This document shows positions 25,941-38,255 of a stretch of 64,000 nucleotides of DNA, in pieces. Position numbers and translations under genes: made by a program. Source of the DNA: Fasciola hepatica (taxonomy: Eukaryota; Platyhelminthes; Trematoda; Plagiorchiida; Fasciolidae); NCBI GenBank assembly GCA_948099385.1, contig CANUEZ040000165.1, positions 3,546,501 through 3,610,500 of the forward strand, written 5' to 3'. Position 1 is the stretch's first letter. Each line of letters opens with the position of its first letter. The notes beneath the pieces are model-generated. The model worked only from the letters and a program-made list of their open reading frames with translations, did not search any database and was not told where the DNA came from.

Positions 25941-26186
25941 AACTGGGATCTGTCGAAGCACATTGCGTTTGTTTTGTTTGATTTGTTGAGAATGATCGCG
26001 AACGGCAAAAGTACACGTCCACTGAGCCCCCATTAGGACGAGGACGAGGAATGAAAAATTGCCTAGTGCGAACCCGGACCATGCACTCCGGGCTCGCCCT
26101 GTCAACTGTTTGTTGAATATCAAAACTGCGTTATGAAACGCCTTGTCCCCGTTGATGCTTTCATGGTAATAAACCGATGCCCACAA
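25941..26186 (-). CDS. Possible internal exon of an unknown gene
   Basis: A minus-strand open frame of about 80 codons ends at a good donor (CCCAGTT then GTAAGC, GT at 25940-25939). It encodes a short hydrophobic stretch (NFSFLVLVLMGAQW) between polar segments, which could be one membrane helix or a signal anchor. An in-frame TGA lies shortly upstream. The only acceptor-like AG inside the frame (ATGAAAG near 26157) has a weak pyrimidine tract. No family was recognised and no second exon was found. Confidence 0.22.
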
Positions 26187-26879
26187 ATCAGTTCGATCCA
26201 GTGGTGAGCAGTTCAGCAGCGGCCTTTTTCCACTAAAGGGATCTCACTACCTGGAACAATTTACAAAGCATGACTAATATATGAATGTGAGAAGTAGGGT
26301 AATCGAATTATATGTCAAGTTTTATCGCGCAATACCAAAGCCTAACTAATCACTGAAAACCATGGAAGCACTAAGCACTTGGTTGTGTCATCCTTTGAAA
26401 GAAATCATCATTAGCTATTCCCATCCACCGATCACCCGCGAAACTCGGACCCAGAGGTGAATAATGGTGAGTCAAACGTTGGAAGTTAATTTCAGCTTTG
26501 ACACGGCATAGTGCATGGTACGACGTAATCATCAAAGTGCTGACTATCTGGTCATTTTATTTATCTTTTTTACCGCTAAGTCAATACGTGCAAGGAATAA
26601 ACGAACAAGAAAATGCGAGCGCCTCGTGGCTGGCTGCGTTGCATCTTATTGTGAATCAGATAAATGTCGTTTTGGAATTATTCTCAACATCAGCACACGT
26701 CACTCAGAATTCGTTACTTTTAAGAATCATCCACTCGCACTGGAGACACTTTATCATCTGCCTCAAAATGCTCTACTCATTTTTACGATAGATGGCAGAA
26801 ACCATGTTTGATTAGGAAACGCAAGCTAGCCGGTTGGTAGACTGCACTTAGTCACACAAAGAAGACGGAAGATGACCTT

Positions 26880-29410
26880 TCTTTTACTAGTCAGTACTAA
26901 CACTCGGCTCCTTTTTGGAAAGAGGTCTCCCCTGACAAGTATTTTGAACCCTCGGATTAACACGAACATCCGTGTGGCCTGCAGTCATGATTCTCAGTTA
27001 AATGAAAGTATTAACGACTAACTCATTCTCCTTGAAAACTTCGAGTGCCTTCTTCAAGACGGAAAACAACGCAAGAAGAAAACGGGTGGTGGTATGATTA
27101 CGTACATCAATTCCGAGTGATCTGGTGAATCCGAGGTTGGTTTTTACTTTCTCCTGTCATGGCTTTGACTGCGTAGTTATAAAATGTCACCTAGAATTCT
27201 CGCCTTTTAGAGGCACTGTGACCAGCAACCTGTGCTTAGCTCCTTTTTGCTCCCAGAGGAAAATAGACCTGTTCTTTGGAGCTTTAATATCCGTTCCGAC
27301 TCCTTTACTATCTGGCTGTTTATTCATAAGCCTACGTATCCTCTGCCTGCTTTCGGTTAAGTGACCTCTGTCTTATCCCAACTAAAGCAAGGGCTGTTTT
27401 AGATAGACCTTCCGGAACTTTCCACTTACAACTAAAAGCTCCTGTTTCAAAGAGTGATCACACTCTCATTATCGTCAGACCCAAAGTTTATTCACTTTCA
27501 GCTGGTTGTCCACTCGTCGGGACAGAACGAGTAAAGGTCACCTCCAAAAATCCGTCACCTACCTACATAACTCTCCTTCAAAGATTCTTTTCTGTTGTTT
27601 ATTCGCGACTTTCTTTCCATTGCTCTCTTTGCCCTCTAGACTTATATGCAAATACCCTGGATGCTGCATTCGATTTGTGTTGTCCTATGGAGACAGCATT
27701 TTTTACCAACAGCAGAGTAGCTTCTCCACCGCTAGGTCTCTGAAATGGCAAAAAAGACATTTCTATAAATTGCACGATTAGGCTTCGCTAAAACGACAGT
27801 CCATTCTGATCAAGCAAGATATACGACGACGGAACAAAATATCTGCCCACCGCTTCTTCAGTACCGATAAAAAAATATTCTGGTGCGGAATTCGGCTTCC
27901 ATGTGAGAAACTGTTCCGGTTTATAGACTACGACATAGATAACAAAGATGACACCCTAAAAGCTGTTCTTATTCATTCTTCACCGGATACCTTACCATCC
28001 TGTTTTCCTTCTCTCCCATCAGACATAAAACCATTTTTTTCGGAAGTCTTCAAGTTTCTTCGAGCCTCATAATCAGCTTCTGTTATGGATCCAGATGGTT
28101 CATCCCCCACCGTTCTCAAATTTGAAGCAAGTCAACCATCCGGAACTATGACTTACCTCATCAATAAGAATGTTGATGCTGGTTCTATTCCCACCTCCTG
28201 GAAACCCGTGACAGTAGTACCTATTCCCAAACACCTTGATTCCATCATTTTGTCAAAACCCTTTCACCCCATCATACTCACTTCTTCTTCTGCGCTCGAA
28301 TTGATCGAACAAGCTACCGTTAGCCGATTGCGTTTCTCTTTTTTGTTTTAAATGATCCCCTCAGTTTACCTTCAAACCCAACAGACGCACTCTGGAAGCA
28401 ATTGGTTCAGTTTGGCGTTTCGTTTAAAACAACTTAAATTGTTTCATGAAATCCGTTCGATGTATTTTTTTCTCAACTATTCTTCCGCATTTTATTCGGT
28501 TCCCCTTCCTCTGTTTTTTTCAAAAGCAAGAATATTTTGACTCTCCCACTTCTTTACTCTTGTGGATGAGAGGCTAATTTTCCAACAAAACTCAAAGTAC
28601 TAACGTTAATACAAGCTCATCGAGTACTTTGACAAACAACTCAGGTGTTCTTCAGGGTGTCATCCTCTCCTTCTCTCTTTCTTCACCACATATATCAGCA
28701 ACTTGACTACTGAACCACCTGCATAACCTCTCTACTACGTCGTTGACGTCATGCTCTGTCAAACTATACTAAATCGCTAAGATTTTAACTCTTTTTCCGA
28801 GAACTTATAAAATATTCGGAATTTTTCATCCCACTCTAGACTTCAACTCAAAACTTTTGAATGTTTTCAGTGTACTTACTCCCTTTCTCTTTCCCACTAC
28901 CCCAGGCATCATCAATGTCCCTACTTCCAGAGCTGACTAGGTCAAATATTTAAGCATTACCATCAGCACTAATTTACCGTATTTTTCTCATATTCTTGAT
29001 TGTGTTGAAAAACTAAGTAGACTGTCTTTTCGAATTTGAGGGCTAAGGCAGTTTAGTGTCACATAAGCTGTTGTTTTTTCTGTTGTCCATCAATTTTTTC
29101 TCCCAGACTTAATCTGCTGCCCTCCGGTAAACCTTCCTGGTCTACTTAGGAAACGTTTTAGCACACTACACCGCAGCCTAACAGTTATCGGCCGTGTCTC
29201 TTTGAATTTTTATGGACTCTCTTATCTCGAAAGTTTGCGATTTGCACAATATAACCTCGAAAGTTTTGCCGTGAAGATTCTTACGGACCCCACTCATCCC
29301 CTGTACCATGACTGAATTGAGTGACATTCGCATCCCTCCAAAAATTCCGCATTTAGGCTCATTCTCCCGTATAAATATCTTCCGGAAATCTAGCGTTTTA
29401 TTTAGCACCT
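26880..29410 (+). pseudogene. LINE-B: nearly full-length decayed non-LTR retrotransposon ORF2
   Basis: The domains are in order. The endonuclease begins near 26900, with a SQLNESIND segment at 26995 and RKKKTGGGMITYINSE at about 27070-27120, the conserved GGG-hydrophobic-Y motif. The reverse transcriptase starts with DPDGSSPTVLKF at 28085 (family GPDG--P-VLK), then SIPTSWKPVTVVPIPK, where the family has VP--WK-A-V-P--K. The thumb segment is near 28930-28990. The conserved C-terminal module has PPVNLPGLLRK at 29115-29155 and KILTDPTHPLYHD at about 29270-29310. Stops and frameshifts separate all parts. The C-terminal PGLL-K and DP-HPL signatures are typical of a CR1/Jockey-type family in flatworms and other invertebrates. 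Confidence 0.8.
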
Positions 29411-29834
29411 GTTCTGGTTTACAAGATGAAAATCAAAGAGGAACTTCGCACGAACCTCTTTGGTTGAACCATATTTTGTCTACAGTATTTATTTTTTATG
29501 CTTGTTTCAAAGTAACAATGATCAGTTTCGCTCTATTTTGTTGAAATGTGAGTTTTTTTACTTTGCTAAAGCCTTCCATGCTATAGAACACAATACAGTA
29601 AGTTATTAGGATAAGCTCGACAAATTTAAATGAACAGTAATTACTCTGGTGTGCCTTAAGTTACTCTAATCACTTTGAAAGAAAATTGACCTTTGAAAAC
29701 CGAAACCTGCTGAATACAGAAATAAAGTTGCCTGAGAGTCCAAGGCAGGTAACCCGACCAAAATATGGTCGTATTGCCCGTGGTACTTGATGTTACCAGG
29801 GAAAAAAAGGTTCCTTGTGGTAGTGGAAGCGAAC

Positions 29835-29867
<33 letters not shown>

Positions 29868-31020
29868 CATTTAAAGATAAATCAGTGGAGGACAGCAATA
29901 ATTATAATTTAACTGAGGGGAAACAAAAAGAGCCAATCAAAAATGCAAGCTGGGAGTGGTCGGACTGGTGAAGATCTCGGGAACCGCGACGTACTACACA
30001 GGCAACATTTGGTGGGGACCGATTTCACAAGAATTTTTCACAACACGATCGAAAAGATGTTCTTTTGTTCAATTTGTTACGACACATATGCCCGTTGTAA
30101 GGTCGCTTGTTTAGAAATCAGTTGTTTGAAGTTTCTGACAACATAAACACAACCTGTACAGAAAAGCCAGCTGCAGGTAGATGCAAACAGATATGATAAT
30201 TTGTGAAGTGATAGATTCGTGTTTTTTTTCGGAATCACGTTTTCCTCCCACGCTTTCAGTTCCTTCCGAGAGTGCTCAGACAGCAGAGAGTATCTGCACA
30301 AACAGTTGTAAAGTACATGAAGTCTGATAGCCTAGTTTTTCACACTCCTTGTAACGCACAGGAAGTCATGACTCAATACAACCTTTTATTCCAGAGTACA
30401 ATGAATTTCCTTCCCTTTCAAGTGTGAGATTTGATTTCAATTTATTAAGGTAACGGATAAAACGTTGCTCAATGTCTCATAATATTGTTAAAAGATACAT
30501 TACGGGTTACCTTTTTATAATGAAAGTTGGTAAGGTCATAGCTCGTAATTCTCATGCGTGTTCAAGTTTTTCAAGTCAAATCGGTGGTGGCTTCATGCAC
30601 CCGATCGGGTGCATTTTTGTCATTTACTCCACCTGTATGGATATAAAAATATGGGATCGAGAAATAACTACAAATCAGGGTAATTTCCATCCAATTTCGC
30701 GGTTTCGTACGTCTTTGGTGGTTTTCACTGGATCAGCCAGCAGGCGAGTATGATACGACAAAACAGAACTGCGATAAGCAGAAGCGAGAGTGAATAGAAA
30801 TTTGAATTTTGAGTGCGTACACCTAATAAACACAACTTTTCAAAGTTTCTTGTGTAGAGGATGATGTATCTCTAAATGTATTTTGGAAGTAAACTGGCCA
30901 CAAGCATGGAAGTGTTTATCGGTAATAGTATCAACAAGTGTTTCTGTGGATATGCCACCGCACTTAGAAATGTATTTTGTAGGTTTTATGATCAACCCGA
31001 AATCTACAACATGGAGGAAC
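29411..31020. other. No recognisable gene; contains a (GT)n tract
   Basis: Apart from the GT microsatellite, nothing beyond short random open frames was recognised. The right end joins a PLE nuclease fragment. Confidence 0.5.
29835..29861. repeat. (GT)n microsatellite
   Basis: About 13 perfect GT units. Confidence 0.95.
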
Positions 31021-31029
31021 AGGAATCAT

Positions 31030-31280
31030 AGGGCATCTGGTAGACTCAGGTCATCAAATAAGCACAGCATTCAAAATCGTCTATCGAGTGTCCCCACTCC
31101 CCAAAAACACATCCGCTTACACACAGTGACCGAGGCAGAGGCGATTAGCATCCGCCTTTTCGCACCTGCTCTGTGTACACAGAAGAAATTCGCCCAAGCT
31201 CTCCAATCGCCCCGGCCTCAAGTGGACCACCCCCACCCCAGTCACTGTGCTCCGAACTATGTGACCGTCACGACCTAGTC
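31030..31280 (+). pseudogene. PLE GIY-YIG nuclease C-terminal fragment
   Basis: The frame at 31040-31230 includes TPQKHIRLHTVTEAEAISIR and then LCTQKKFAQALQSPRP. This matches the C-terminal end of fluke PLE proteins, where a T-AEA-AIR motif is followed by LC-QK-FVQ-L-LPWP, and it is collinear with the fragment at 53390-53515. The GIY-YIG catalytic part and the reverse transcriptase are missing. The frame stays open to a TAG at 31276, so this is a 5'-truncated copy rather than a heavily scrambled one. Confidence 0.65.
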
Positions 31281-31310
31281 ATGAAGATCGACATGTCGAT
31301 CTAACCCCAA

Positions 31311-31323
31311 CCCCCCCCCCCCC
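31311..31323. repeat. poly(C) tract
   Basis: Thirteen consecutive C residues between a PLE fragment and a LINE 3' end. Confidence 0.95.
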
Positions 31324-31379
31324 TCTCACAAACTATGTCCAATCCGAATGACCCTGGACCATTTCAGCACAACCATCTC

Positions 31380-33600
31380 CTATATGATTTGTAAAGAATT
31401 GAGAAAGAATCATAGAAAACAACTGCTTGTCTCTGGAAACGTGTTTTGATGTCACAGTGTGCATATTCCGGAATAGAAATCTTTCTTCATTAGGCCGGGG
31501 ATATTAACCGGAGAGCAGTACAACCACTGGGGATGAAGACAAGCAGTCACAAATCTAAAGATTAACTGATTCGGGACGCAAAGTAATCGTAGATGGAGAG
31601 ACAAAATGACAAGTATCCGGCTTTAGAAAAAGTCTTTTGAGCAAGCTTGTACCATGAAAGATCATGGGATAGTATAACTCCGAGATATTCAACCGTTGGT
31701 GATATTGGTTCGGGTTCGTTTTTCACAGATAAGAGAGAAACTCTGTTTGTGAGGGCTCTGTGTGGTTCACCAGAAAGTGAGGAAAATATCACATCCTGTG
31801 CAAAGGAGCGGGATGAGGACCAGTTAACAACTTCGTTTAGTTGGATCTGATTTTTCGAAAATTATTCGGATGTCGGTAATTCACATTTTAAAACGACCTC
31901 GTCGGCGTATTTTCAGCCGACGAATATCGACGAGACTGGAAAAGGTTTAACATACAACTAAAAGAGAAAACGGGAAAAACTGCATCTTGCAACACATCAG
32001 AGTCAACTGGATGAGAACAGGATTTAGGTTGCTGAAACAAGTAAAATGTTTTCGATCAGTGAAGTAGTCTGAGATTAGCTTGCATATGTTTGAGTCAACA
32101 CCACTTTCTGAGAGCGTACTGAGCCGTACTGATCGATCGAGGCAACCAAATGCGTTTTTTAATCTAAAAACACGATTCTGACAGTCTTACTTTTTTGGCC
32201 TAATGTCAAAGATATCGAGTGGGCTATGTAAGCTTCAGCTTCGAGGGGAGCGCGAAGACCGATAAGCTACCTGTTGTGTATTTTCTCTAGCAGACCCCAG
32301 GTTAACCCACGGCAATTAAAGCCTTTCCAACAATTTGAACATTTGGGCTGTATTTCCCGGGTTCTTTCTTTGGGACAAGCGTTATCTCGGCTAGTCTCCA
32401 AATGTCAGGTATTTTCCCACTTGCTAGGAAATTAATATGAATGTTGGCTAATGAAAACGAAAGGGCTTCAGAACACTTCTTGATTACAACACGTAATGAC
32501 TCATTCCGAACGGGAGCTTTGTCTATTTTCCCGTTGCACAGCTATCAGAAGACTATAGCGGGTTCGATGGCTGGTGGCCAAGATGAGTTGTTGAAGACTG
32601 GCACGGAAGTAGATTGCCATAATGAGCTGAAACCAGAGCTCAGTTTTTCAACATTGACGTTTTCTTTTTTGTTTCCTGAGTTACTGCCATACAAGTGTTT
32701 TGTGTCTTTTCACATGCCACGACAACTGACTTTTCTTTAGATGGTATCTACGTACAACTTGTTCAGGCGTCTAACTTCAGATGGCAATAAGTTGGTGAGT
32801 ATTTTGAGTTGCGTCCTCCGTCCACGTCCGTAAGCCCGCTTTTTCTTCTTAACAGCAGTCCAAGCAATGTTAAAGAATATCGGTAAGTTTGGATGTAAAC
32901 CGTTTTAACTGGGAAATAATGATTAAAGCAAAAATTAAAAGTAATCGGCGACGTGTTCCAGAAGACAAAATGGTTGGGGTTTGAGAACACAGAAAGTCGA
33001 TTTATGTAACCAGTGCCCTTAAATCAACTAGGTTGTGTTGAATAATTCCTCTGCCTCACTTTTCTGGATGGTCTTCTTGATGTAGTGTGTCGGTTGGTGG
33101 CATTGTACACTGTCGGACATATTTCCAAGATACAGTAATCAGAGCTGCTCAGGGGTGAACATTTCGAAAGCTGAACATCTTCGGTCTCGCTGTAAATACC
33201 AAAAGTAGCCGTGCTTCAAACCTGGTGGGAAAACGTACCAAATCTATCAAGCCAAGCGTGAGGAGAAAAGTAACTTCAAGCACATTAACTTCACCGCCAA
33301 ATAAGCAGAGGGATTCACTCAACTGTGCATTTACTGGGGTAGACAGAAGATTAGGAAAAGTTTAACTTGGAAGGTGCTGTACTAGGTTCCAAGTAAATGT
33401 TTTCGATGAGTATCGAGCAGAATCCACTCAGAATATGTGGCTTACACCCTGCGATGTGACAGCTAATCTTTCCGGCTGAGTACTCAAAGATCAGATTAAG
33501 TGATTTTCTCCAATTGTTGTTAACGTAAGTGATGACACCTCCAAGGTAGTGAGCACCAGTAGGACTGTCGGCTGGATACTAATTAAAATCCCCTAGCAGA
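31380..33600 (-). pseudogene. LINE-C: minus-strand relative of LINE-B with an altered YADD box
   Basis: Read on the minus strand. Endonuclease segments are at about 33540-33400, with GGVITYVNNNWRKSL and a following FEYSAGKISCHI stretch. Reverse transcriptase pieces lie at about 32500-31560. The catalytic box reads YADEVVL, encoded at 31909-31889, where the family has YADD. The thumb is at 31792-31562, with EYLGVILSHDLSW. The C-terminal module has PQWLYCSPVNIPGLMKKDF at about 31530-31470, equivalent to the PGLL-K module of LINE-B. A separate LLGDFN segment at 33596-33580 sits upstream of the GGV motif instead of downstream, so the copy is rearranged. Many stops are present. Confidence 0.75.
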
Positions 33601-34639
33601 ATAATTCCGTTGGGTAAATCCTTGTGCAACCGATATTCTTGTATCATATTAGTTTCTGTGTTTTATATTCCTTATTCTGTAAGATTTATGTCTTCCGTCC
33701 GATTTTTCTCCCTAATGGACGGATGTTGCTCGCCAACATCACGAGGACCTCATTTTTCCCGGCACTGCATCGTCGGAGACCGACTTGTCAGCCTTTAGTG
33801 TTTCTTTACCTCCAATCTCGTTTTCTCGATAATCTCTTTGAATCTATTCCGAACTCCTCTACCATGACTCACAAAATGGTCCGTATGTGCGAAAATGCGT
33901 TAGAATTTCACAAACGTGCACGTATACGACAGTCCTGATTTTCTCCTAGGTAATATGACTGCTCTCTTGGTATAAAATCCACATAAAATAGCTCGGCCGA
34001 TTTCCAAGGCTCAGCCTCCGTTATTCATATAGGGAATCAAAATTAGGCGTAAACGTTTTTTTTTTACAGACACTTGTATATACAAGTAATCTTCACAACC
34101 ATGACCTTTAGCAGTAAAGAAACGACACAAAGCACTTGATTCCCTAAAGGCTTTATCTGACAAGTTGAATAGAACTGTTCAGTCTACGGAGCAGAAATTG
34201 GATTTGCTCCACAATAGGTTCGTAATATTGATTCTATCAACTAGAACTACAATCAGCCTTTGTATAATAAACGTAGATTCAAGAATATAACTGAATTTAT
34301 TCACAGATTTTTGAAAATGCGAACGAACCATTGTTGCGCTATGGCTATCCACGAATAATGTTTTCCAGAAATGCAAAGCTCAGGGTGAGGCCTAATTTTT
34401 TGCTTTGTAGTTTATTGAAACTAGACACGAAAATTCAGCTCGTCCGATAAATGAACTACCTGAAAATGGTTAAGTCCAGATTTCATGCTATCCATAAGAT
34501 TTTATCTTGCATTTACCATTCATGTCGTCCAATTCTCGTCTACCAGTCTCCACGCCAACCACCACACCCTCGACCCCACGCCCTCGTGATATTTGTTTGT
34601 TCACTCCCATTGTATCACACCATTTTAGCCTTGTTCCTA
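33601..34639. other. No recognisable gene
   Basis: A 104-codon plus-strand open frame at 33624-33938 has no recognised domain. The rest is AT-rich, with a T10 tract near 34058. Confidence 0.45.
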
Positions 34640-35250
34640 AGATAATAATTGATTGACACCAACCGATATCTGTTTAGGGTCCATCTGTTGGCCTTATCTG
34701 TTCGTATCGAACCCTGATTCGTAACAGATGTTATTACTTACGGGGACTTTTCCCCCGCTGTCCCAATGTGTACTGACTCGCTGTTATCCACGACCCGCTC
34801 CTTTACCAGGTTAAAATCGTCTGATTTACTTGACTTGACCCAATTATCTGTCCCTCTACCTCTTCTACGTGCACGACTGAGCTTCGGCAACCCCTCTGCA
34901 ACCATGCTCTTCTCCTGTAGCCTTGCCATTCAGTCTATTCTTTAACACTCGATTACTTCACTTTTGACCGTTGATTGGTCGAAAAGCTACCAATAAATAA
35001 CGAATTTCTTTGTAAGCCACCTAACTTGATCCAGCATCCCTATTTCGAGCGTTTCCTGTCCATTGTTATCCAGGCGTTTATAGTCCTGTTGACTGTCATG
35101 ATTCTGTGATCGGTTTGTCCACAGTTTGAGTTTGAAAACTTGTTCCACCGTACACCCAGTAAGGCGACCTTATGTCCTCTGCCTGGGTCTTGGGTTTCGT
35201 TTCTTTGCAAGTCACTCAATTACGAGATGGCGATATTATGCAACGCGTTT
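34640..35250 (+). repeat. LTR-like repeat, copy 4
   Basis: It shares TTATCTGTTCGTATCGAACC, a CCTGATTCGTAACAGAT segment, TTTCTTTGTAAGCCACCTAA, TTTCGAGCGTTTCC and CCACAGTTTGAG with the copies at 12.1 and 25 kb in the same order. It ends in TGTCCTCTGCCTGGG and AAGTCACTCAATTACGAG. The sequence just after the end, AGATGGCGATAT, could be read as a primer-binding site start, but this is speculative. Confidence 0.6.
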
Positions 35251-36820
35251 CTTTTGATAACTCCGTACCTACACTCCAATACTCCTTGATAACACTGAAT
35301 ACAACGTTTAACAACAGATTAGGGTGGATTTAGACCTCTTACTGTGGGCTGAGCTCAGTGTTCTATTCTTTTTGGTTAGGTGCTACAATCAGCAATCATT
35401 TTATGGCGAAGGAATTGTTTTTCAGGGAGCTGGCTTCGGACTGTGACAAGCATCGCTCCCCTGAAAGCCTATAATGCCTGTTTTTAAACTGTCATAAGTA
35501 CCACCAAACAGTGAGCCAGATTACCGTATGAGCTGAGACAAATCACTATTATGCTCTCGAATAATCCGGCTATTCGATGTGATCCCCTGTGGCCTTGGTT
35601 CGTACTCTGTAATACATTGAGATGAGCAGCGAAACATACTGCCAAAGTGTGCGTCTCAGCTGCCACAAGCTGACCGGCAGATAGCACGTGGGACACTGTG
35701 ATTTTGAAAACCCAGCTGAAAAATTGCTGTGTATGCACGTCTTACGGCTGATTTCAGCTAGCCTTTTATTTTATTGAAAAAAGATCACTTTTCTATAGTA
35801 TAGGTAAGCAAAATGACTCATGCCCCACGGTGACTGCTCTATTGCATTTCATAATCTGGTCGGAGTTTTTGTAAGACAGCATGTTTTCGTATGTGTTTTT
35901 TTATTAATTTCCTTATCATAATTTTCGTACAGAACCTCGGCAATAATTTTCTGTGTTGTGTTGAAGAAGATCCTGATTAACCCAAGTTCGCAAAACGTAC
36001 GTGAATGGAATCAAATAAGTTATTTTGCCCTACAGTGGTTTCCATGTTGTAGTATTTCGTCTGAGCGTCAACTCATTTAAATAGCCAGAAAAGTTTCCTC
36101 CAGTGAAATGTATAAATTAGAGTGAAAAATTCAAGTTTATTTGAAAAAAGCCTCTTTATGGGAAAGACAAAATATCAACAAAATCGCCAGAAAAACGAGG
36201 GATTTGATCATGAACTTGTCTACTATCATTCTCACAAATCAGCCTTTCAAGATCGGACAGAGAGAAATTCTCGTATCCATATAATCAATCTGCTTCTATG
36301 AATTTGTTACATATTAAATACAAATATTTTTCTCTTCCCAGAAGAATGAGATTTTTGACGCATTCCACTGGAATTCAAGCGAAGAAATACAATCACGTAA
36401 GCTGTGTAAACATTTTACACATCTTCGTTCCCTTGTGCCATGAAAGGAACCTTGTCTGGTGCGTAGTTTTCACGATCCGTATCGTTTGCTCACAGGATAC
36501 TCCACAAGATGAAGTGAAACTCGTGGAACAAATTTTGAAAGATAACCGATGAAATGCTTTATTATGGAAAATACACAGTAGACGGTGTCTGCGCATCAAT
36601 TTCTTATGTCCCAAGCTAGAAAACATTTTTGAAAATATGATTCAAAGGAGACTGGCAGATAGAACATCTAAAAAGATCATTAAAAGCTGTGAATTTCCAG
36701 CAATAAACCTCAGAAGTTTGTTCTCCACCACGTAGATGAACTAAATGCAAGACAGATTGTATGAACTGACACAATCCATAATCATTTTCTCGATTCAGTG
36801 CCCACCTCACATATGCTGCC
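35251..36820. other. No recognisable gene
   Basis: Short open frames only (35484-35738, 36298-36552), none with a family motif. Confidence 0.5.
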
Positions 36821-36829
36821 CAGGCAGGC

Positions 36830-37210
36830 GTCTGCTCTGATGTATTAGAAGGAATCAGCCGAAGTGGATGAGTCACGGGAAGTACAGCACAGCAACCAGT
36901 TCGTTCCGCATTTACAAAATAATAACGACCGTAAGATCGGAGCCAATGACTCATTCATCTTCGTTTATGGGGTCCATTCCCTTATTATCAGTCAAAGGCA
37001 GTCTCACTCCAAATACCGGCAACGGCTAAAGTGGCCAACATATGTTTACCAGACCGGGATTCTGTGCGCGAAAGAATGAAGGTGTACCCGTGGCTCTGGC
37101 GGAAGCTGTGCTATTCGGAACAAGAATTTACCTCTGAAAATCCTCTATCAGTGGCCATCAACATTCCACGTTCTAGCCCCACACCATAGTCCTCGATTAT
37201 CAAATTTACC
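36830..37210 (+). pseudogene. PLE GIY-YIG nuclease fragment with 3' tail
   Basis: The segment GAAGTGGATGAGTCACGGGA at 36856 parallels GAAGAGGCTGAGTCACGGGA at 53277 in the larger PLE. The next blocks follow in the same order: a GCCAATGACTCATTC block (matching CGAATGACTCATCC), the R-PP-type region and a C-terminal LCAKE-like end. At 37125-37190 a tail (ACCTCTGAAAATCCTCTATC, AGTGGCCATCAACATTCC) matches the PLE tail at 53545-53590. Stops break the reading frame. It is 5'-truncated, lacking the reverse transcriptase. Confidence 0.6.
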
Positions 37211-37414
37211 TTCAACCCAACCAACAGTCAGGCAAACTGGATTGTATATATCCCGCAACTGATTGTGAGCATTGCGGGACTGATGTATCTTTGCTTGTCT
37301 GGCTGTCCATCTTTTACGTACAAACCTCAGATCATTCGCCCAAGCTGTCGGGCATTCCCGGCTGTCATAGTGGACCGCATCCGAATAAAATTACCTTGGT
37401 TATTCGGATTCACC

Positions 37415-37625
37415 TGGGCCAGATTGGGATGGAGCAGTGGTAACACACACGCCTTCGAGAAGAAAGGGCCCGGCTTCAAACCGTGGGTGTGACGCAGGAT
37501 GGTGAACCCTAACGAGAGCGAAACTACAGCCTGGTGCTTCCGCGTGCAGGGTTGGTCGGGCTAACCTGAGGTTTGTTCGGTAAAGGTGGAGTCCGAAGGA
37601 CATCCAGCCAAACCAAAAAAATGAA
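37415..37625 (+). repeat. tRNA-derived SINE
   Basis: A box A-like TGGAGCAGTGG at 37430-37440 and a box B-like GGCTTCAAACC at 37472-37482 are separated by 31 bases, as in a tRNA gene and its SINE derivatives. A non-tRNA body of about 130 bases follows, ending in CCAAACCAAAAAAATG, a short A-rich tail. No full cloverleaf with CCA end is present, so it is a SINE rather than a functional tRNA. RNA polymerase III transcription would be expected from the family architecture. Confidence 0.6.
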
Positions 37626-37849
37626 TTCTATTGAAATAATTATTTTCCGTGATGAGTTTCAAAAGACAAGTCAGAGTCACAATACTGCGCGGTTTATGTC
37701 CAAGAGGTTGCACTGCATCTCTACACAGTGCTTATTACAGACAACAGGTAATGTCGTGGTTAATGTATCAAAAAAAGAACGGCAACAAAATTTGCAAACA
37801 CGTGTCTTATCATGGCAAACATAAATTCATAAACATTTCTTTGTTCCTG

Positions 37850-38255
37850 CAGCCGTGATTTCCATCGTTCAATAGATATTACTTCAGCCAATGAAAGCCA
37901 CCAAAAAAGCTCCTGCTTTTTCAACCTGTTGTTTAGTCACCGGTAACGTCTAAGCTACTGACGACGACATTGTCGTAACAGTTAGTTGCTCATTGGTGCT
38001 TGAAATGTTACGGTCGTTTGCGAGCTGAACCCAGTTGGGATTGTTTTGAGATCTGATCACGTAACCGCCTATTTATTCGGCCGACGTAGATGGCCCCACA
38101 CACATTCGAATTGGTACATCACGCGTGAAGTGGCATGTGGAGATAGGCGTTCTTTATTCAACAGAATCGGTAAGCTTTTGATGAGGTAGGTGATTTTTGG
38201 TTGGACAGTCTGATAAGTTCTTGCAACAGCTGACACTAATAGTCCTTCCAGCACT
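37850..38255 (-). pseudogene. PLE GIY-YIG nuclease fragment, second subfamily (minus strand)
   Basis: Read on the minus strand from 38230: ITYLIKSLPILLNKERLSPH, then MYQFECVWGHLRRPNK. This matches the start of the PLE nuclease domain, in which a basic -KDRL-- segment precedes a Cys-x-Cys-Gly pair and a Y-GRT-R motif; here the second Cys has become Trp. Continuation in shifted frames (about 38060-37850) includes R-NRRLRDQISKQ and, near 37890-37860, an AEVISIE-type segment corresponding to the AEA-AIR motif. It differs from the other PLE fragments, so at least two subfamilies are present. Confidence 0.6.
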
